In this document: positions 14,287-20,753 of the stretch, piece after piece | How the letters are laid out: each line of letters opens with the position of its first letter | How positions within the stretch are numbered: position 1 is the first letter of the stretch | IMG/VR virus record: IMGVR_UViG_3300042484_000227 | Span: 1 to 24,835 of that record | Direction: 5' to 3' (one strand) | Source of the DNA: a virus | DNA: 24,835 nucleotides | Program-made: the position numbers and the translations under genes | The notes under the pieces: model-generated | Seen by the model: only the letters and a program-made list of their open reading frames with translations | Databases searched by the model: none | Told to the model about the DNA's origin: nothing

Positions 14287-14526
14287 TTATATCAGTTCAT
14301 CAATAGCTATATTATGATATTCTAATAGTTCATATATCTTTTCAAATACTCTTTGTATTCCATCAGATTCACCATCCATTGTGCTACTTATTTCAATTGT
14401 ATTTATTAAACCTTTTTTGGTATTATATACCAATTCAAATATAAAGTTCGCCATATCCATTGCTTTAACTGTAGCAAGGTATTCTGTATTATCTTCAGGT
14501 AGATTAAATTCTAATATTGCTTTCAT
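14287..14526 (-). CDS. 79-residue conserved phage protein, unknown
   Basis: MKAILEFNLPEDNTEYLATV with a helical C-terminus (IQRVFEKIYELLEYHNIAIDELI). The N-terminal pattern of a beta strand followed by LPED is one I remember from many Bacteroidota phage genomes, always as a small uncharacterised protein near replication or terminase genes. It is acidic and soluble. Its start overlaps the end of the 48-residue zinc-ribbon gene by 23 bases, in a string of overlapping genes. No function is proposed. Confidence 0.72.
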   Translation of the reverse strand: MKAILEFNLPEDNTEYLATVKAMDMANFIFELVYNTKKGLINTIEISSTMDGESDGIQRVFEKIYELLEYHNIAIDELI

Positions 14527-14650
14527 TTTGTTTTATTTTACATTGTTTACATAATAATTCTTCAGTCGCAGGACCTGTAGATATAATAGTTCTACATATA
14601 TTGCAAAGCATAGCACCTCTGCCATTATTAAATTTATGAATTGGTTTCAT
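14504..14650 (-). CDS. 48-residue double-CxxC zinc ribbon protein
   Basis: My translation gives MKPIHKFNNGRGAMLCNICR, then TIISTGPATEELLCKQCKIK and QNESNIRI before TAA. Two CxxC knuckles (C16/C19 and C34/C37) separated by 14 residues define a classic zinc ribbon. Such mini-ribbons may bind nucleic acid or polymerase. Its ATG overlaps the upstream stop (ATGA at 14647-14650), supporting translation. I recall near-identical starts in other Flavobacteriia phages, without a known role. Confidence 0.75.
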   Translation of the reverse strand: MKPIHKFNNGRGAMLCNICRTIISTGPATEELLCKQCKIKQNESNIRI

Positions 14651-14856
14651 TCTTCATCTGTTTTAGGAATACAATCACAATAATTTGTATGACCGCAATA
14701 ACATTTAGTTTTTATTTCCCAATAGTAATCACATTCTAATCCATTGTTAGGTGGTTTACAAAAATACGATTGTCTATATTGACTTGGTTCTGCTTTATAT
14801 CTGTAACAGGTTGAACTTAATTCGCAGTTGTTACCACTACACATTGTTATATCCAT
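14647..14856 (-). CDS. 69-residue cysteine-rich protein
   Basis: MDITMCSGNNCELSSTCYRY, then YRQSYFCKPPNNGLECDYYW and a C-terminal KCYCGHTNYCDC. It has ten cysteines, including CYCGHTNYCDC, and probably binds zinc. The block CxxxxCxxxxxCYRYKAxxxxYRQSYF is, as I recall, common in small phage proteins of Bacteroidota. It overlaps the HNH gene end and is coupled (ATGA) to the next zinc-ribbon gene, so two cysteine-rich mini-proteins are encoded side by side. The function is unknown. Confidence 0.75.
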   Translation of the reverse strand: MDITMCSGNNCELSSTCYRYKAEPSQYRQSYFCKPPNNGLECDYYWEIKTKCYCGHTNYCDCIPKTDEE

Positions 14857-15272
14857 TATATTTCGTTTTTTATATATTTAATTATGTTTTCTAATATATC
14901 TAATGTTAAAGATGATTTTAATAAATTTGCTTTTCTTGAAATTACCCTAATATTTCCTTTTACATATCCTTTATTGTTATCTACTCTATCTAAAGACATA
15001 GCATTAAATAAATATCCATCACCTTTTTCAAGTTTACAATTTAATATCGGACAATTAATTGGAATAATAATATCTGATTCTTCTATATTAAATTCAGTAT
15101 TATATTTTCTTGCTCTTGTTCTTGCAACATACCACAAATAATGTTGTGGATTTTCAATAAATTTTTTCTTTCTTACTGATTCATAATTTACTTTATTTTG
15201 CATACTTCTTTTATCTTTATTTGCTTTTCTATATTCAATATCGTATAATCTTTTTTCTTCTTTATTTCTCAT
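14856..15272 (-). CDS. HNH-type endonuclease, small phage family
   Basis: A 138-residue basic protein with a helical charged N-terminus (1-60), a CPILNC zinc-knuckle-like pair (C74, C79) and MSLDRVDNNKGYVKGNIRVI (92-111). ISRKANLLKSS follows (111-121). SLDRxDxxKGYVKGNxxVIxxxAN is the signature of small phage HNH endonucleases; D95, N107 and N116 are the likely active-site and metal residues. It may be a selfish homing endonuclease or help packaging and recombination. It sits inside a string of small genes, with stop and start overlapping the next ATG. Confidence 0.8.
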   Translation of the reverse strand: MRNKEEKRLYDIEYRKANKDKRSMQNKVNYESVRKKKFIENPQHYLWYVARTRARKYNTEFNIEESDIIIPINCPILNCKLEKGDGYLFNAMSLDRVDNNKGYVKGNIRVISRKANLLKSSLTLDILENIIKYIKNEI

Positions 15273-15273
15273 C

Positions 15274-15468
15274 TTATGTGTTTTTATAAAGTTTACTTAA
15301 TTCTTTTGATACTTCCTTCCAGTGTTCTGTTTGTTGCATTGTTCCTGATACTAATGCTCTATTATATTCTATTGGGTATTTATCAAATAGTATCTTTGCT
15401 CTTTCTTTTGCAGATATATAACCATCTTTAAGTTTCATATAGTTTTCTGCTCTTTCTTTTGGTGTCAT
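15274..15468 (-). CDS. 64-residue basic helical protein
   Basis: MTPKERAENYMKLKDGYISA continues through KERAKILFDKYPIEYNRALV to a lysine-rich end. It is a small soluble helical protein. Its ATG overlaps the stop of the 32-residue membrane peptide (ATGA), and its stop is 1 base before the HNH start, so it belongs to the same coupled string. The MTPKERAE start is frequent in small phage proteins of this group, but I know no function. Confidence 0.65.
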   Translation of the reverse strand: MTPKERAENYMKLKDGYISAKERAKILFDKYPIEYNRALVSGTMQQTEHWKEVSKELSKLYKNT

Positions 15469-15563
15469 AATATTATTATTGATGTTATTAAACTCATTAT
15501 TGTTACTATAATTATAAATGCTACTATTACTGCAGTTATAAATGTTTCTGTTTCTTTTCTCAT
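15465..15563 (-). CDS. 32-residue single-span membrane peptide
   Basis: My translation gives MRKETETFITAVIVAFIIIV, then TIMSLITSIIIL before TGA: a charged cap and one long hydrophobic helix (about residues 8-32). Start and stop each form an ATGA overlap with the neighbouring genes, good evidence that it is translated despite its size. It would insert in the inner membrane. A role in membrane perturbation or host interaction is possible, but none is shown. Confidence 0.6.
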   Translation of the reverse strand: MRKETETFITAVIVAFIIIVTIMSLITSIIIL

Positions 15564-16081
15564 AGTCTTATGTTTTTATTCATTATATAAAATGCTTTTA
15601 GTCTATCGTTTATTATTTCATATTGCATTGTTCCGTTTGTTTCTTCTAAAAGGTTATTTAAGTTTTCTATTATTTCATAGTTATATTTTTTTGTTTGTTG
15701 TTGTTTCTTTAGTTCGTTTTTTAATTCGTTGTTGTTAAATCTTAATGTGTTTATTTGTTGCTGTAATGCTTCTGTTTCTGTTAGTTCTTCTATTTGTTTG
15801 TCTACTTTTATAAAGTGACTTAAAATAGTATCTTTAATCTTTTTTAAGTCTGAATTATCTTTAGAATATACTTCATACATTCTTAATGCGTGTATGATTG
15901 TAGCGTGGTTTAAATCTATCGTTTCTCCTATTGATTGTAATGTTTTATGTGGCTTTAATTGTTTTAGTATTGTGCAATATAAACTTCTTATTTCAACTGT
16001 ATTTTTCTTTCTTGTTTTTATGTTTATATCTTCGCCTGTTTCTTGGAGTATTATTTCTTTTAATCTGTCTGTTATTTCCAT
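15560..16081 (-). CDS. DnaA domain IV-like DNA-binding protein with coiled coil
   Basis: A 173-residue protein whose first 75 residues look like the DNA-binding domain IV of the replication initiator DnaA. There is a helix RSLYCTILKQLKP (32-44), then TLQSIGETIDLNHATIIHAL (47-66), equivalent to the IGxxxxxxHxTVxHA signature that contacts the DnaA box. It lacks the AAA+ domain entirely; residues about 95-150 form a Q/N/K-rich coiled coil instead. It could mark the phage origin, compete for host DnaA boxes, or act as a regulator. It lies among nuclease genes and is coupled to its neighbours by overlaps at both ends. Confidence 0.8.
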   Translation of the reverse strand: MEITDRLKEIILQETGEDINIKTRKKNTVEIRSLYCTILKQLKPHKTLQSIGETIDLNHATIIHALRMYEVYSKDNSDLKKIKDTILSHFIKVDKQIEELTETEALQQQINTLRFNNNELKNELKKQQQTKKYNYEIIENLNNLLEETNGTMQYEIINDRLKAFYIMNKNIRL

Positions 16082-16440
16082 TTTAGTATTTCTGTTATTG
16101 GTATTAATATTGCTTTTGAGGTGTTATTATCACCCATTGTTTTAATGTTTCCTTTCTTGTAGTATTCCCTGCAGATTTCTTTTAATCTGTTTTCTTTTAT
16201 TATTAGAATTATTTCATCTTTGTAATCACCTGAAAATATTATAGCCCAATAGTCTGCTTGTGATTTTGCTATTCCTGATGGTTTATTTCTGCTTTCATAT
16301 TCTATTGCTATGTTACCGCTTTTGTATATCCAGCTATCTCTTTTAACTTCTATTGTTTTTAAAGTAAGTATTTCGTTTAATAGTTGTTCACCTATTTGTC
16401 CTACTTTTAAATCATATTTAAAGTCATTGCAGTATTCCAT
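16072..16440 (-). CDS. PDDEXK-like endonuclease
   Basis: A 122-residue protein with KVGQIGEQLLNEIL (12-25), IEVKRD (30-35), then GNIAIEYESRNKPSGIAKSQ (42-61) and ADYWAIIF. The order GExL, ExK-like, IEYExxxxPSGI and ADYW fits the restriction-endonuclease fold family used for phage Holliday-junction or recombination nucleases. Likely catalytic residues are E18 and the E31/E47/E49 group, though I cannot assign the exact PD-ExK set. It follows the 5'-3' exonuclease gene directly, without a gap, so the two probably work on replication intermediates. Confidence 0.7.
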   Translation of the reverse strand: MEYCNDFKYDLKVGQIGEQLLNEILTLKTIEVKRDSWIYKSGNIAIEYESRNKPSGIAKSQADYWAIIFSGDYKDEIILIIKENRLKEICREYYKKGNIKTMGDNNTSKAILIPITEILKWK

Positions 16441-17154
16441 CTATTCTGTTTTTAGTTTTAATAAGTTCCAACATTCAATATATCTTTGCTTTGCTTTTCC
16501 TTTATGTATTGTTTTAAAGAGTTGGTATATCTTTTTAGTATATTCATATTTAGTTTTACATTCTGCTAAATACTTTTCTGCATACTTTTTACCATATCCT
16601 TTGCAGTAGTTTACATTATCAGCAGTATCACCTATTATCATTTGCTCATAGAAATTATACAATGCTTCTTCTTCAGATATATCATAAATTACTTTATGCT
16701 TTGCGTGATAATTATACATTAAACAAGGAAATTGTTTGTAATCTTTATCTATTGAAACTATTATTACATTATCTCTGCCTATTTCATTTGATAACTCATA
16801 CCAGTATTTAGCTACAACGTCATCTGTTTCACATCCATAACCCCAAATAGAATTATATTGTTCTTTTACAAATTCGTGCATTTCATTTAGTAATGGTGGC
16901 AAATTATTATAGTTTCTATTTGCTTTATACTTTGGTGATATGTATTTTCTAAAGTTTCCTTTTGAACCTGAAAATGTTTTGACTTCATTTATTTCGTAGA
17001 AATCTTCCAAGTGATTTATTATACTCATAAACACTTCATCAAATTTAGCAATTGAATCTTCTATGTTATGGTGGAATCCATCATCTTCTATTGTTTCACG
17101 TTTCTTGTAGCAGCTTGAAAATATCAAACTATCTGCGTCAAATAATACTATCAT
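16441..17154 (-). CDS. 5'-3' exonuclease / flap endonuclease-like protein
   Basis: A 237-residue protein with the FEN/PIN nuclease layout: DADS at 6-9, FRKYISPKYKANR (68-80), ETDDVVAKYW (109-118) and SIDKDYKQ (134-141). IGDTADNVNYCKGYGKKYAE (174-193) ends in a helix-hairpin-helix-like GYGKK. The acidic residues D6, D8, E109, D111, D112, D136, D138, D176 and D179 match the metal-binding positions of T4 RNase H and T5 exonuclease-type enzymes. These remove RNA primers or 5' flaps during phage replication. The length is normal for the compact family. It overlaps the upstream 66-residue gene by ATGA. Confidence 0.88.
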   Translation of the reverse strand: MIVLFDADSLIFSSCYKKRETIEDDGFHHNIEDSIAKFDEVFMSIINHLEDFYEINEVKTFSGSKGNFRKYISPKYKANRNYNNLPPLLNEMHEFVKEQYNSIWGYGCETDDVVAKYWYELSNEIGRDNVIIVSIDKDYKQFPCLMYNYHAKHKVIYDISEEEALYNFYEQMIIGDTADNVNYCKGYGKKYAEKYLAECKTKYEYTKKIYQLFKTIHKGKAKQRYIECWNLLKLKTE

Positions 17155-17351
17155 AATCTATTTATTTTTTGTTTAACCATTTGCCAAAATATTAAAATAT
17201 CTTCTTCAAATTCAAATTCATTTATCATTTCCTCAACTGTTATTAATGCACATTTTTTACAATCTTCAAATAATACATTTATATTTGGAAAATTAGGATT
17301 TAATAACGTATAATATTTATTTACTAATTCTAATGCTTTTACTTCATCCAT
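17151..17351 (-). CDS. 66-residue small acidic protein
   Basis: MDEVKALELVNKYYTLLNPN, then NVLFEDCKKCALITVEEMIN and a helical end. The KALELVNKYY and DCKKCALITVEEMI segments resemble a small protein seen in many Bacteroidota phages and prophages, function unknown to me. The CKKC pair might bind metal but stands alone. It is coupled to the exonuclease gene by a 4-base ATGA overlap and may be functionally linked to it. Confidence 0.68.
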   Translation of the reverse strand: MDEVKALELVNKYYTLLNPNFPNINVLFEDCKKCALITVEEMINEFEFEEDILIFWQMVKQKINRL

Positions 17352-17352
17352 T

Positions 17353-17556
17353 TTAATTTACGTTTTGATTATTAATTATTAACTTTAAAATATGATTGTA
17401 AACTCTTAATTCACGTTCTGTACTGTTAATTATTACAGTTAAATGTTCGTCACTAATTAAACTTTTACCACTTATTAAATCATTAACTGCTTGATGTAAT
17501 TCTCTATCCAATCCTATTACTTTGCTTTGTATTTTTATTAATGCTAATTCATTCAT
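17353..17556 (-). CDS. 67-residue helical protein, unknown
   Basis: MNELALIKIQSKVIGLDREL with a helical body (HQAVNDLISGKSLISDEHLT) and an N-rich end. It is soluble, without cysteines or membrane spans. Its ATG overlaps the preceding stop (TAATG), so it is translated with the 69-residue protein in the same operon. No family is recognised. Confidence 0.62.
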   Translation of the reverse strand: MNELALIKIQSKVIGLDRELHQAVNDLISGKSLISDEHLTVIINSTERELRVYNHILKLIINNQNVN

Positions 17557-17765
17557 TATCTTATTCTTATTTTATCTAAATTTGACATTGTTTCATCGTA
17601 ATTAAGAACTGCTTTAACTTGTTCTTCATAACTATATGATTCTTGCCATTCTTCTATTAATGCTTCTGCTACCATTGTAAGTTTATTTCTTACATAAACA
17701 TTTTCTGATAAATTTGATAACTCAATACAGTTACTTAATGTTTCAATAATTTCTTGCTTTGTCAT
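17556..17765 (-). CDS. 69-residue protein, first gene after promoter 17789
   Basis: MTKQEIIETLSNCIELSNLS followed by a helical acidic region (MVAEALIEEWQESYSYEEQV). No family is recognised. It is the first gene of a long unit that runs through exonuclease, DnaA-like, HNH and terminase genes. A TATATTTG box lies 24 bases before the ATG, giving a leader of only about 15-20 bases, common in Bacteroidota. The first gene of an operon is often the best expressed, so this protein may matter early. Confidence 0.65.
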   Translation of the reverse strand: MTKQEIIETLSNCIELSNLSENVYVRNKLTMVAEALIEEWQESYSYEEQVKAVLNYDETMSNLDKIRIR

Positions 17766-17788
17766 AATGTTTGTTTTAAATTGTTATA

Positions 17789-17796
17789 CAAATATA
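17789..17796 (-). promoter_or_regulatory. Bacteroidota-type -7 box TATATTTG
   Basis: Minus strand TATATTTG matches TAnnTTTG exactly. No perfect TTTG is seen 18-20 bases upstream, but a TTAACA (17806-17811) and the 18-bp repeat (17822-17839) lie just behind it, then a terminator. The order terminator, repeat, -7 box, short leader, ATG makes it the likely start of the 17765-12420 unit. Confidence 0.62.
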
Positions 17797-17821
17797 AACA
17801 AGTTTTTAACATAAAATACAT

Positions 17822-17839
17822 TTTAACAAAAATTTAACA
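17822..17839 (-). repeat. 18-bp TTAACA direct repeat, copy 2
   Basis: The plus strand reads TTTAACAAAAATTTAACA, differing from copy 1 at one position. Two TTAACA hexamers are spaced 11 bp. It lies between the terminator 17841-17867 and the TATATTTG box at 17789, with an extra TTAACA at 17806-17811 as in copy 1. Confidence 0.65.
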
Positions 17840-17840
17840 T

Positions 17841-17867
17841 AAAAAAAAGCAACCATTTCTGATTGCT
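17841..17867 (-). terminator. Intrinsic terminator of the ATPase/sigma-like unit
   Basis: Minus strand: AGCAATCA pairs with TGGTTGCT (8 bp, one G-U) around a GAAA loop, then eight T. It lies about 45 bases after the last stop (17911) of the upstream unit. The 43 bases between hold only a C-rich patch (tccccc) and no gene. Confidence 0.88.
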
Positions 17868-17910
17868 TAATCCCCCGTTATTAAATTAATCGTAAATGTA
17901 AGACCTACCG

Positions 17911-18045
17911 CTAAACCTTTTTTGATAACTTTTGATTAATTATTTTTCTGTATACTTCATTAACTGATTCTTTATTGTTTCCACGTTTCCAGTTAAAGTC
18001 TATTATTCTATTTATTCTTTGCAGTGCTGATTGTTTACTTTTCAT
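17911..18045 (-). CDS. 44-residue basic protein, last gene before terminator
   Basis: My translation gives MKSKQSALQRINRIIDFNWK, then RGNNKESVNEVYRKIINQKL and SKKV before TAG. It is strongly basic and helical, suggestive of nucleic-acid binding, but has no motif. Its start overlaps the end of the 47-residue coiled-coil gene by 11 bases. It is the last gene before terminator 17841-17867. Confidence 0.6.
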   Translation of the reverse strand: MKSKQSALQRINRIIDFNWKRGNNKESVNEVYRKIINQKLSKKV

Positions 18046-18178
18046 AATATGTTTTTCTTAACTGTTCAATTTTCTTTTCAAGTTCTTCTATTGTATTTTG
18101 TAATTCTAAATTATAATCTATTACATCGTAAAGTTGATTTAACAATCTTACTATAATTTCTTTTTTACTTATTTTCAT
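18035..18178 (-). CDS. 47-residue coiled-coil protein
   Basis: My translation gives MKISKKEIIVRLLNQLYDVI, then DYNLELQNTIEELEKKIEQL and RKTYYEK before TAA. The heptad-like LELQNTIEELEKKIEQLRK suggests a short coiled coil (about 24-43). Its ATG overlaps the stop of the MazG-like gene (ATGA). No family is recognised. Confidence 0.62.
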   Translation of the reverse strand: MKISKKEIIVRLLNQLYDVIDYNLELQNTIEELEKKIEQLRKTYYEK

Positions 18179-18360
18179 ACTACAAATGTTTTTAATTTTT
18201 CAATATATAAAGTAGCATCCATTAATTCTTGCTGAAGATGATTCATCCAATCTAAAGGAGTTAAATCTGTTCTATCTAATGTTACACCATATTTATTTAT
18301 TCCTACTTCAGAACGTTGTTTAAATTGCTCTATTACTAATTCTACTATTGTATCTTTCAT
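18175..18360 (-). CDS. MazG-like (all-alpha NTP pyrophosphatase-like) short protein
   Basis: A 61-residue protein with RSEVGINKYGVTLDRTDLTP (16-35), then LDWMNHLQQELMDATLYIEK (36-55). The KYGxTLxRxDLTxxxWxxHxxxExxDxxxYxxKL pattern recurs in phage proteins related to all-alpha NTP pyrophosphatases. In larger members an E-E-D set binds magnesium; here only E45 and D48 are clear, so activity is doubtful or depends on oligomers. It could clean up nucleotides or regulate nucleotide pools. It is coupled by ATGA overlaps on both sides. Confidence 0.65.
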   Translation of the reverse strand: MKDTIVELVIEQFKQRSEVGINKYGVTLDRTDLTPLDWMNHLQQELMDATLYIEKLKTFVV

Positions 18361-18620
18361 TTGTTAAATCTTTTTGAGTGTTGTTTATATAATTCCATTG
18401 TTTTCTTTAATGCTTCGTATTCTGTTAATTGTAAATCTTGTACATTATCTTTTAAAGTATGTACTTCTAATCTATTTGATATTTGAAATTTAACTACTTT
18501 GTATTTCTTTGAGTTTTGTATTGGCTGTATAACATAAGCTAAATCATTCTTGTGACAAATATAACTACATTGTAATTCTTCATCTGTTGGAATATATTTT
18601 TCTAATTGTTTCTTCGCCAT
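18357..18620 (-). CDS. 87-residue basic protein, unknown
   Basis: MAKKQLEKYIPTDEELQCSY with a central beta-type region (NSKKYKVVKFQISNRLEVHTL) and a helical lysine-rich end (YEALKKTMELYKQHSKRFNK). The KYKVVKF and EALKK-MELYKQ parts resemble small phage proteins I have seen in Flavobacteriia without a known role. It overlaps the next gene by ATGA and its own start overlaps the upstream stop (TAATG). Confidence 0.65.
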   Translation of the reverse strand: MAKKQLEKYIPTDEELQCSYICHKNDLAYVIQPIQNSKKYKVVKFQISNRLEVHTLKDNVQDLQLTEYEALKKTMELYKQHSKRFNK

Positions 18621-18976
18621 TAGTCTAATTTTAAGAACTCAGTTTCAGCGTGTTTAATGAACCATTCTTTATTTTCTTTGTATTTGTCTATAACTGCATT
18701 TATCATTACTAATTCATCAATTGTAGAAGTCTGTAGCTTTGTTATTATATCTTCAATGCTTCTTAAAATGTTTGTTGTTGTTTCTGCATCTGTATTATAG
18801 ATTATTTTATATTCATTTCTTACAACTTCTTCTAAGTCTTTATTTAAACTATTTATTTTGTGTTTAATTTGTTGCTTATATTGTGTTGTAAAAAATAATG
18901 CTTCATTTGATTCAAGTAATAATTGACTTAATAAAACTGATTTAAGATATTCTTGTTGTATTATGTTTGTTTCCAT
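18620..18976 (-). CDS. 118-residue helical protein, unknown
   Basis: METNIIQQEYLKSVLLSQLL with several long helices (KHKINSLNKDLEEVVRNEY, TTTNILRSIEDIITKLQ, DELVMINAVIDKYKENKEW). All-helical and acidic, without membrane spans or cysteines. It overlaps the PDDEXK-like nuclease gene end by 16 bases. I do not recognise a function; a role in DNA metabolism is suggested only by neighbours. Confidence 0.65.
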   Translation of the reverse strand: METNIIQQEYLKSVLLSQLLLESNEALFFTTQYKQQIKHKINSLNKDLEEVVRNEYKIIYNTDAETTTNILRSIEDIITKLQTSTIDELVMINAVIDKYKENKEWFIKHAETEFLKLD

Positions 18977-19362
18977 TGTTTTGCTTTTGTTATTTCTAAA
19001 TATGCTACTTCTTTTTCTACTTTATTGGTATTATAAAAATGTGTTGTTGCTGGATTCTTAAAATTAATTTCCCATTCAGGTATAATAATATTTAGATTAA
19101 AACTATAAATTCCTTTTGGAGTTGAATTAAAATACATTGGCGTATCTAAATGCTTTTCACATTCTTGCTTCATTGCATCGTACTTCTTTTTTTCAAGTAA
19201 TAAAGTACTATAATGTGCTTTTCTGCATTTTAATTCAAGCCTATGACCTGTGGTAGGACTGTAACAATCCCACCTTGACATTTGATTCTTAGCTTTAACT
19301 AAATCAGGATATACATTTTCTTTTAACCAATTAAATAAATCTGATTCTTTCCAGTTATTCAT
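18961..19362 (-). CDS. Putative PDDEXK-fold nuclease
   Basis: A 133-residue protein with MSRWDCYSPTTGHRLELKCR (28-47) then KAHYSTLLLEKKKYDAMK. D32, followed 11 residues later by E43-L-K45, forms a D-(X)n-ExK nuclease-type motif. The tail YSTLLLEKKKYDA is usual in small phage nucleases of this kind, where helix residues after the ExK strand bind DNA. A serine-rich segment (about 73-92) follows with beta strands. It may resolve or degrade DNA during recombination. It overlaps the cysteine protein gene by 8 bases. Catalysis is inferred. Confidence 0.62.
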   Translation of the reverse strand: MNNWKESDLFNWLKENVYPDLVKAKNQMSRWDCYSPTTGHRLELKCRKAHYSTLLLEKKKYDAMKQECEKHLDTPMYFNSTPKGIYSFNLNIIIPEWEINFKNPATTHFYNTNKVEKEVAYLEITKAKQWKQT

Positions 19363-19732
19363 TAATTTTATATTCGTTGTACACTTTTCTTAGTTCTTCT
19401 ATTTTACCTTTCCAACAAGAACCGCAAGAACTTAACTGTAAACGATAATTAAATACATTGAAATAAATATCTGAAACTGCTAATTGTTCTGTTGGTGTTA
19501 ATGTGTTTTTTAAAGGGTCTAAAAATCCCGTTAATAAATTATAATCTGATTCAGTTAAACAATTGATATTTCTATTATATGGAAATAATTTGTTTAATGT
19601 TTCTTTTCGTTTGTCGCAATTGCAATCTACTCCAGTTGCTTTTGTAAACATTTCTACAACTGCTTTAATTCCTGTTGCGGTTGTGATAGCTTCTATTGTA
19701 TCACCGAATCCTTTTGCTTTTCTTTTAGCCAT
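19355..19732 (-). CDS. 125-residue cysteine-containing protein, unknown
   Basis: MAKRKAKGFGDTIEAITTAT, then GIKAVVEMFTKATGVDCNCD, with KRKETLNKLFPYNRNINCLT and, near the end, SSCGSCWKGKI. Cysteines at 37, 39, 58, 103 and 106 suggest a zinc site made of CxC and CxxC. The KGxGDTIExIT-ATGIKAVV start with CxCDxRKExLNKLFP is a pattern I remember from Flavobacteriia phages, annotated only as hypothetical. It sits directly after the sigma-like gene, 1 base from its stop, and could act with it in DNA or polymerase binding; this is speculation. Confidence 0.7.
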   Translation of the reverse strand: MAKRKAKGFGDTIEAITTATGIKAVVEMFTKATGVDCNCDKRKETLNKLFPYNRNINCLTESDYNLLTGFLDPLKNTLTPTEQLAVSDIYFNVFNYRLQLSSCGSCWKGKIEELRKVYNEYKINE

Positions 19733-19733
19733 T

Positions 19734-20276
19734 TTAATATAATGTGTTATAATCGTTAGTAATATAATCCTGATAATCCTTGTTAAATTTTGTATTTAAT
19801 ATTTCTTTGTAATTCTTAATGCTATGAAATATTGATATTAAACTGATATTTGTTTCTTTTGCAATATCACGCATACTCATATCTGTATCGCGATATAATT
19901 TAAACAGTTTGCGGTCATACCAGTGCCAGTTATCTATTTCTTCATCAATCATTAAACATATATCATTGTATGCTTTGTGTTCTTCTACGTTTGAATCATC
20001 AAATAATTCCCAACAACCATCAAAAGATACTTTATTAATCTTTTTCTTTTTATTGTAAAACTGATAATAAAGGCTTCTAAGCGTAAAAAATACATATCCT
20101 TTACGTACATTACCATTTACATCAATTAGCTTTGTAGCATCAGCGTATTTCATTAAAGCAATGTAGCTTTCTTGGACAATATCTTCTGCATAATCGTACT
20201 CACCAAGTTTATGAATAACTTCTACCCATTCTTTGTGATGCTTTGCAACCTGTTCTAACCATTTGTAGTCGTCCAT
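19734..20276 (-). CDS. Sigma-70 family-like transcription regulator
   Basis: A 180-residue protein with a region 2-like segment, YDYAEDIVQESYIALMKYAD (27-46), matching the DxVQExxLxL core used for polymerase binding. Next is VRKGYVFFTLRSLYYQFYNK with a basic patch (57-82). A region 4-like helix-turn-helix follows: YDRKLFKLYRDTDMSMRDIA then KETNISLISIFHSIKNYKEIL (120-160). This is the ECF-like two-domain layout. It may direct host polymerase to phage late promoters or act as a DNA-binding factor only. It overlaps the upstream membrane protein gene by 22 bases. I am confident of the fold, less of sigma activity. Confidence 0.78.
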   Translation of the reverse strand: MDDYKWLEQVAKHHKEWVEVIHKLGEYDYAEDIVQESYIALMKYADATKLIDVNGNVRKGYVFFTLRSLYYQFYNKKKKINKVSFDGCWELFDDSNVEEHKAYNDICLMIDEEIDNWHWYDRKLFKLYRDTDMSMRDIAKETNISLISIFHSIKNYKEILNTKFNKDYQDYITNDYNTLY

Positions 20277-20461
20277 AGGAAATTAAAAGATATAAATAAA
20301 ATTAGTATTTGAATTGTATGGTCTGTTTCTGTATCATAAACATCATCATTGTATAAAGCACCGAACATAATACCTTTAATTGGTGTAATTAATATATCAC
20401 AATCAACAAAATTCATTACTATAAAAACTACTGCTAAAACTAATACTAATAATACTATCAT
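20255..20461 (-). CDS. Small two-span membrane protein
   Basis: A 68-residue protein with an N-terminal hydrophobic helix (MIVLLVLVLAVVFIVMNFV, 1-19), a polar middle (NDDVYDTETDHT) and a second hydrophobic stretch (IQILILFISFNFLW, 50-63). The two predicted spans suggest an inner-membrane protein. Holins have this kind of topology, but it is far from the lysozyme gene and inside the replication block. Its stop overlaps the sigma-like gene start by 22 bases. The role is unknown. Confidence 0.6.
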   Translation of the reverse strand: MIVLLVLVLAVVFIVMNFVDCDILITPIKGIMFGALYNDDVYDTETDHTIQILILFISFNFLWTTTNG

Positions 20462-20465
20462 AATG

Positions 20466-20753
20466 TTATTTTTTTATATATGCTGATTTCTTTTCTGTTG
20501 TTACTTCTGCTATTTGTACTTCAATATTAATATGTGTTAATTCTGTATCTATTTCTTTTAACTTTAACATTAAATTTTCAATTTCAATCCAGTTGTATTT
20601 TGAATCCATATCAACTAACTGTTTCAAATATAACAACTTTTCTGTTAAATCTTTAAAATAACTTATTAACATTTTATTATCTGAATGATATAATAACATT
20701 CTTGCTGCAGATAATTCTAATTCTTCTAAATGTGTTCTAATAGTTGTTTTCAT
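20466..20753 (-). CDS. 95-residue helical protein, unknown
   Basis: MKTTIRTHLEELELSAARML with helices throughout (KDLTEKLLYLKQLVDMDSKY, IENLMLKLKEIDTELTHINI) and a lysine-rich end. Leucine-rich and acidic, probably a coiled coil or helical bundle. It is coupled by ATGA overlap to the 65-residue gene. No family is known to me. Confidence 0.65.
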   Translation of the reverse strand: MKTTIRTHLEELELSAARMLLYHSDNKMLISYFKDLTEKLLYLKQLVDMDSKYNWIEIENLMLKLKEIDTELTHINIEVQIAEVTTEKKSAYIKK

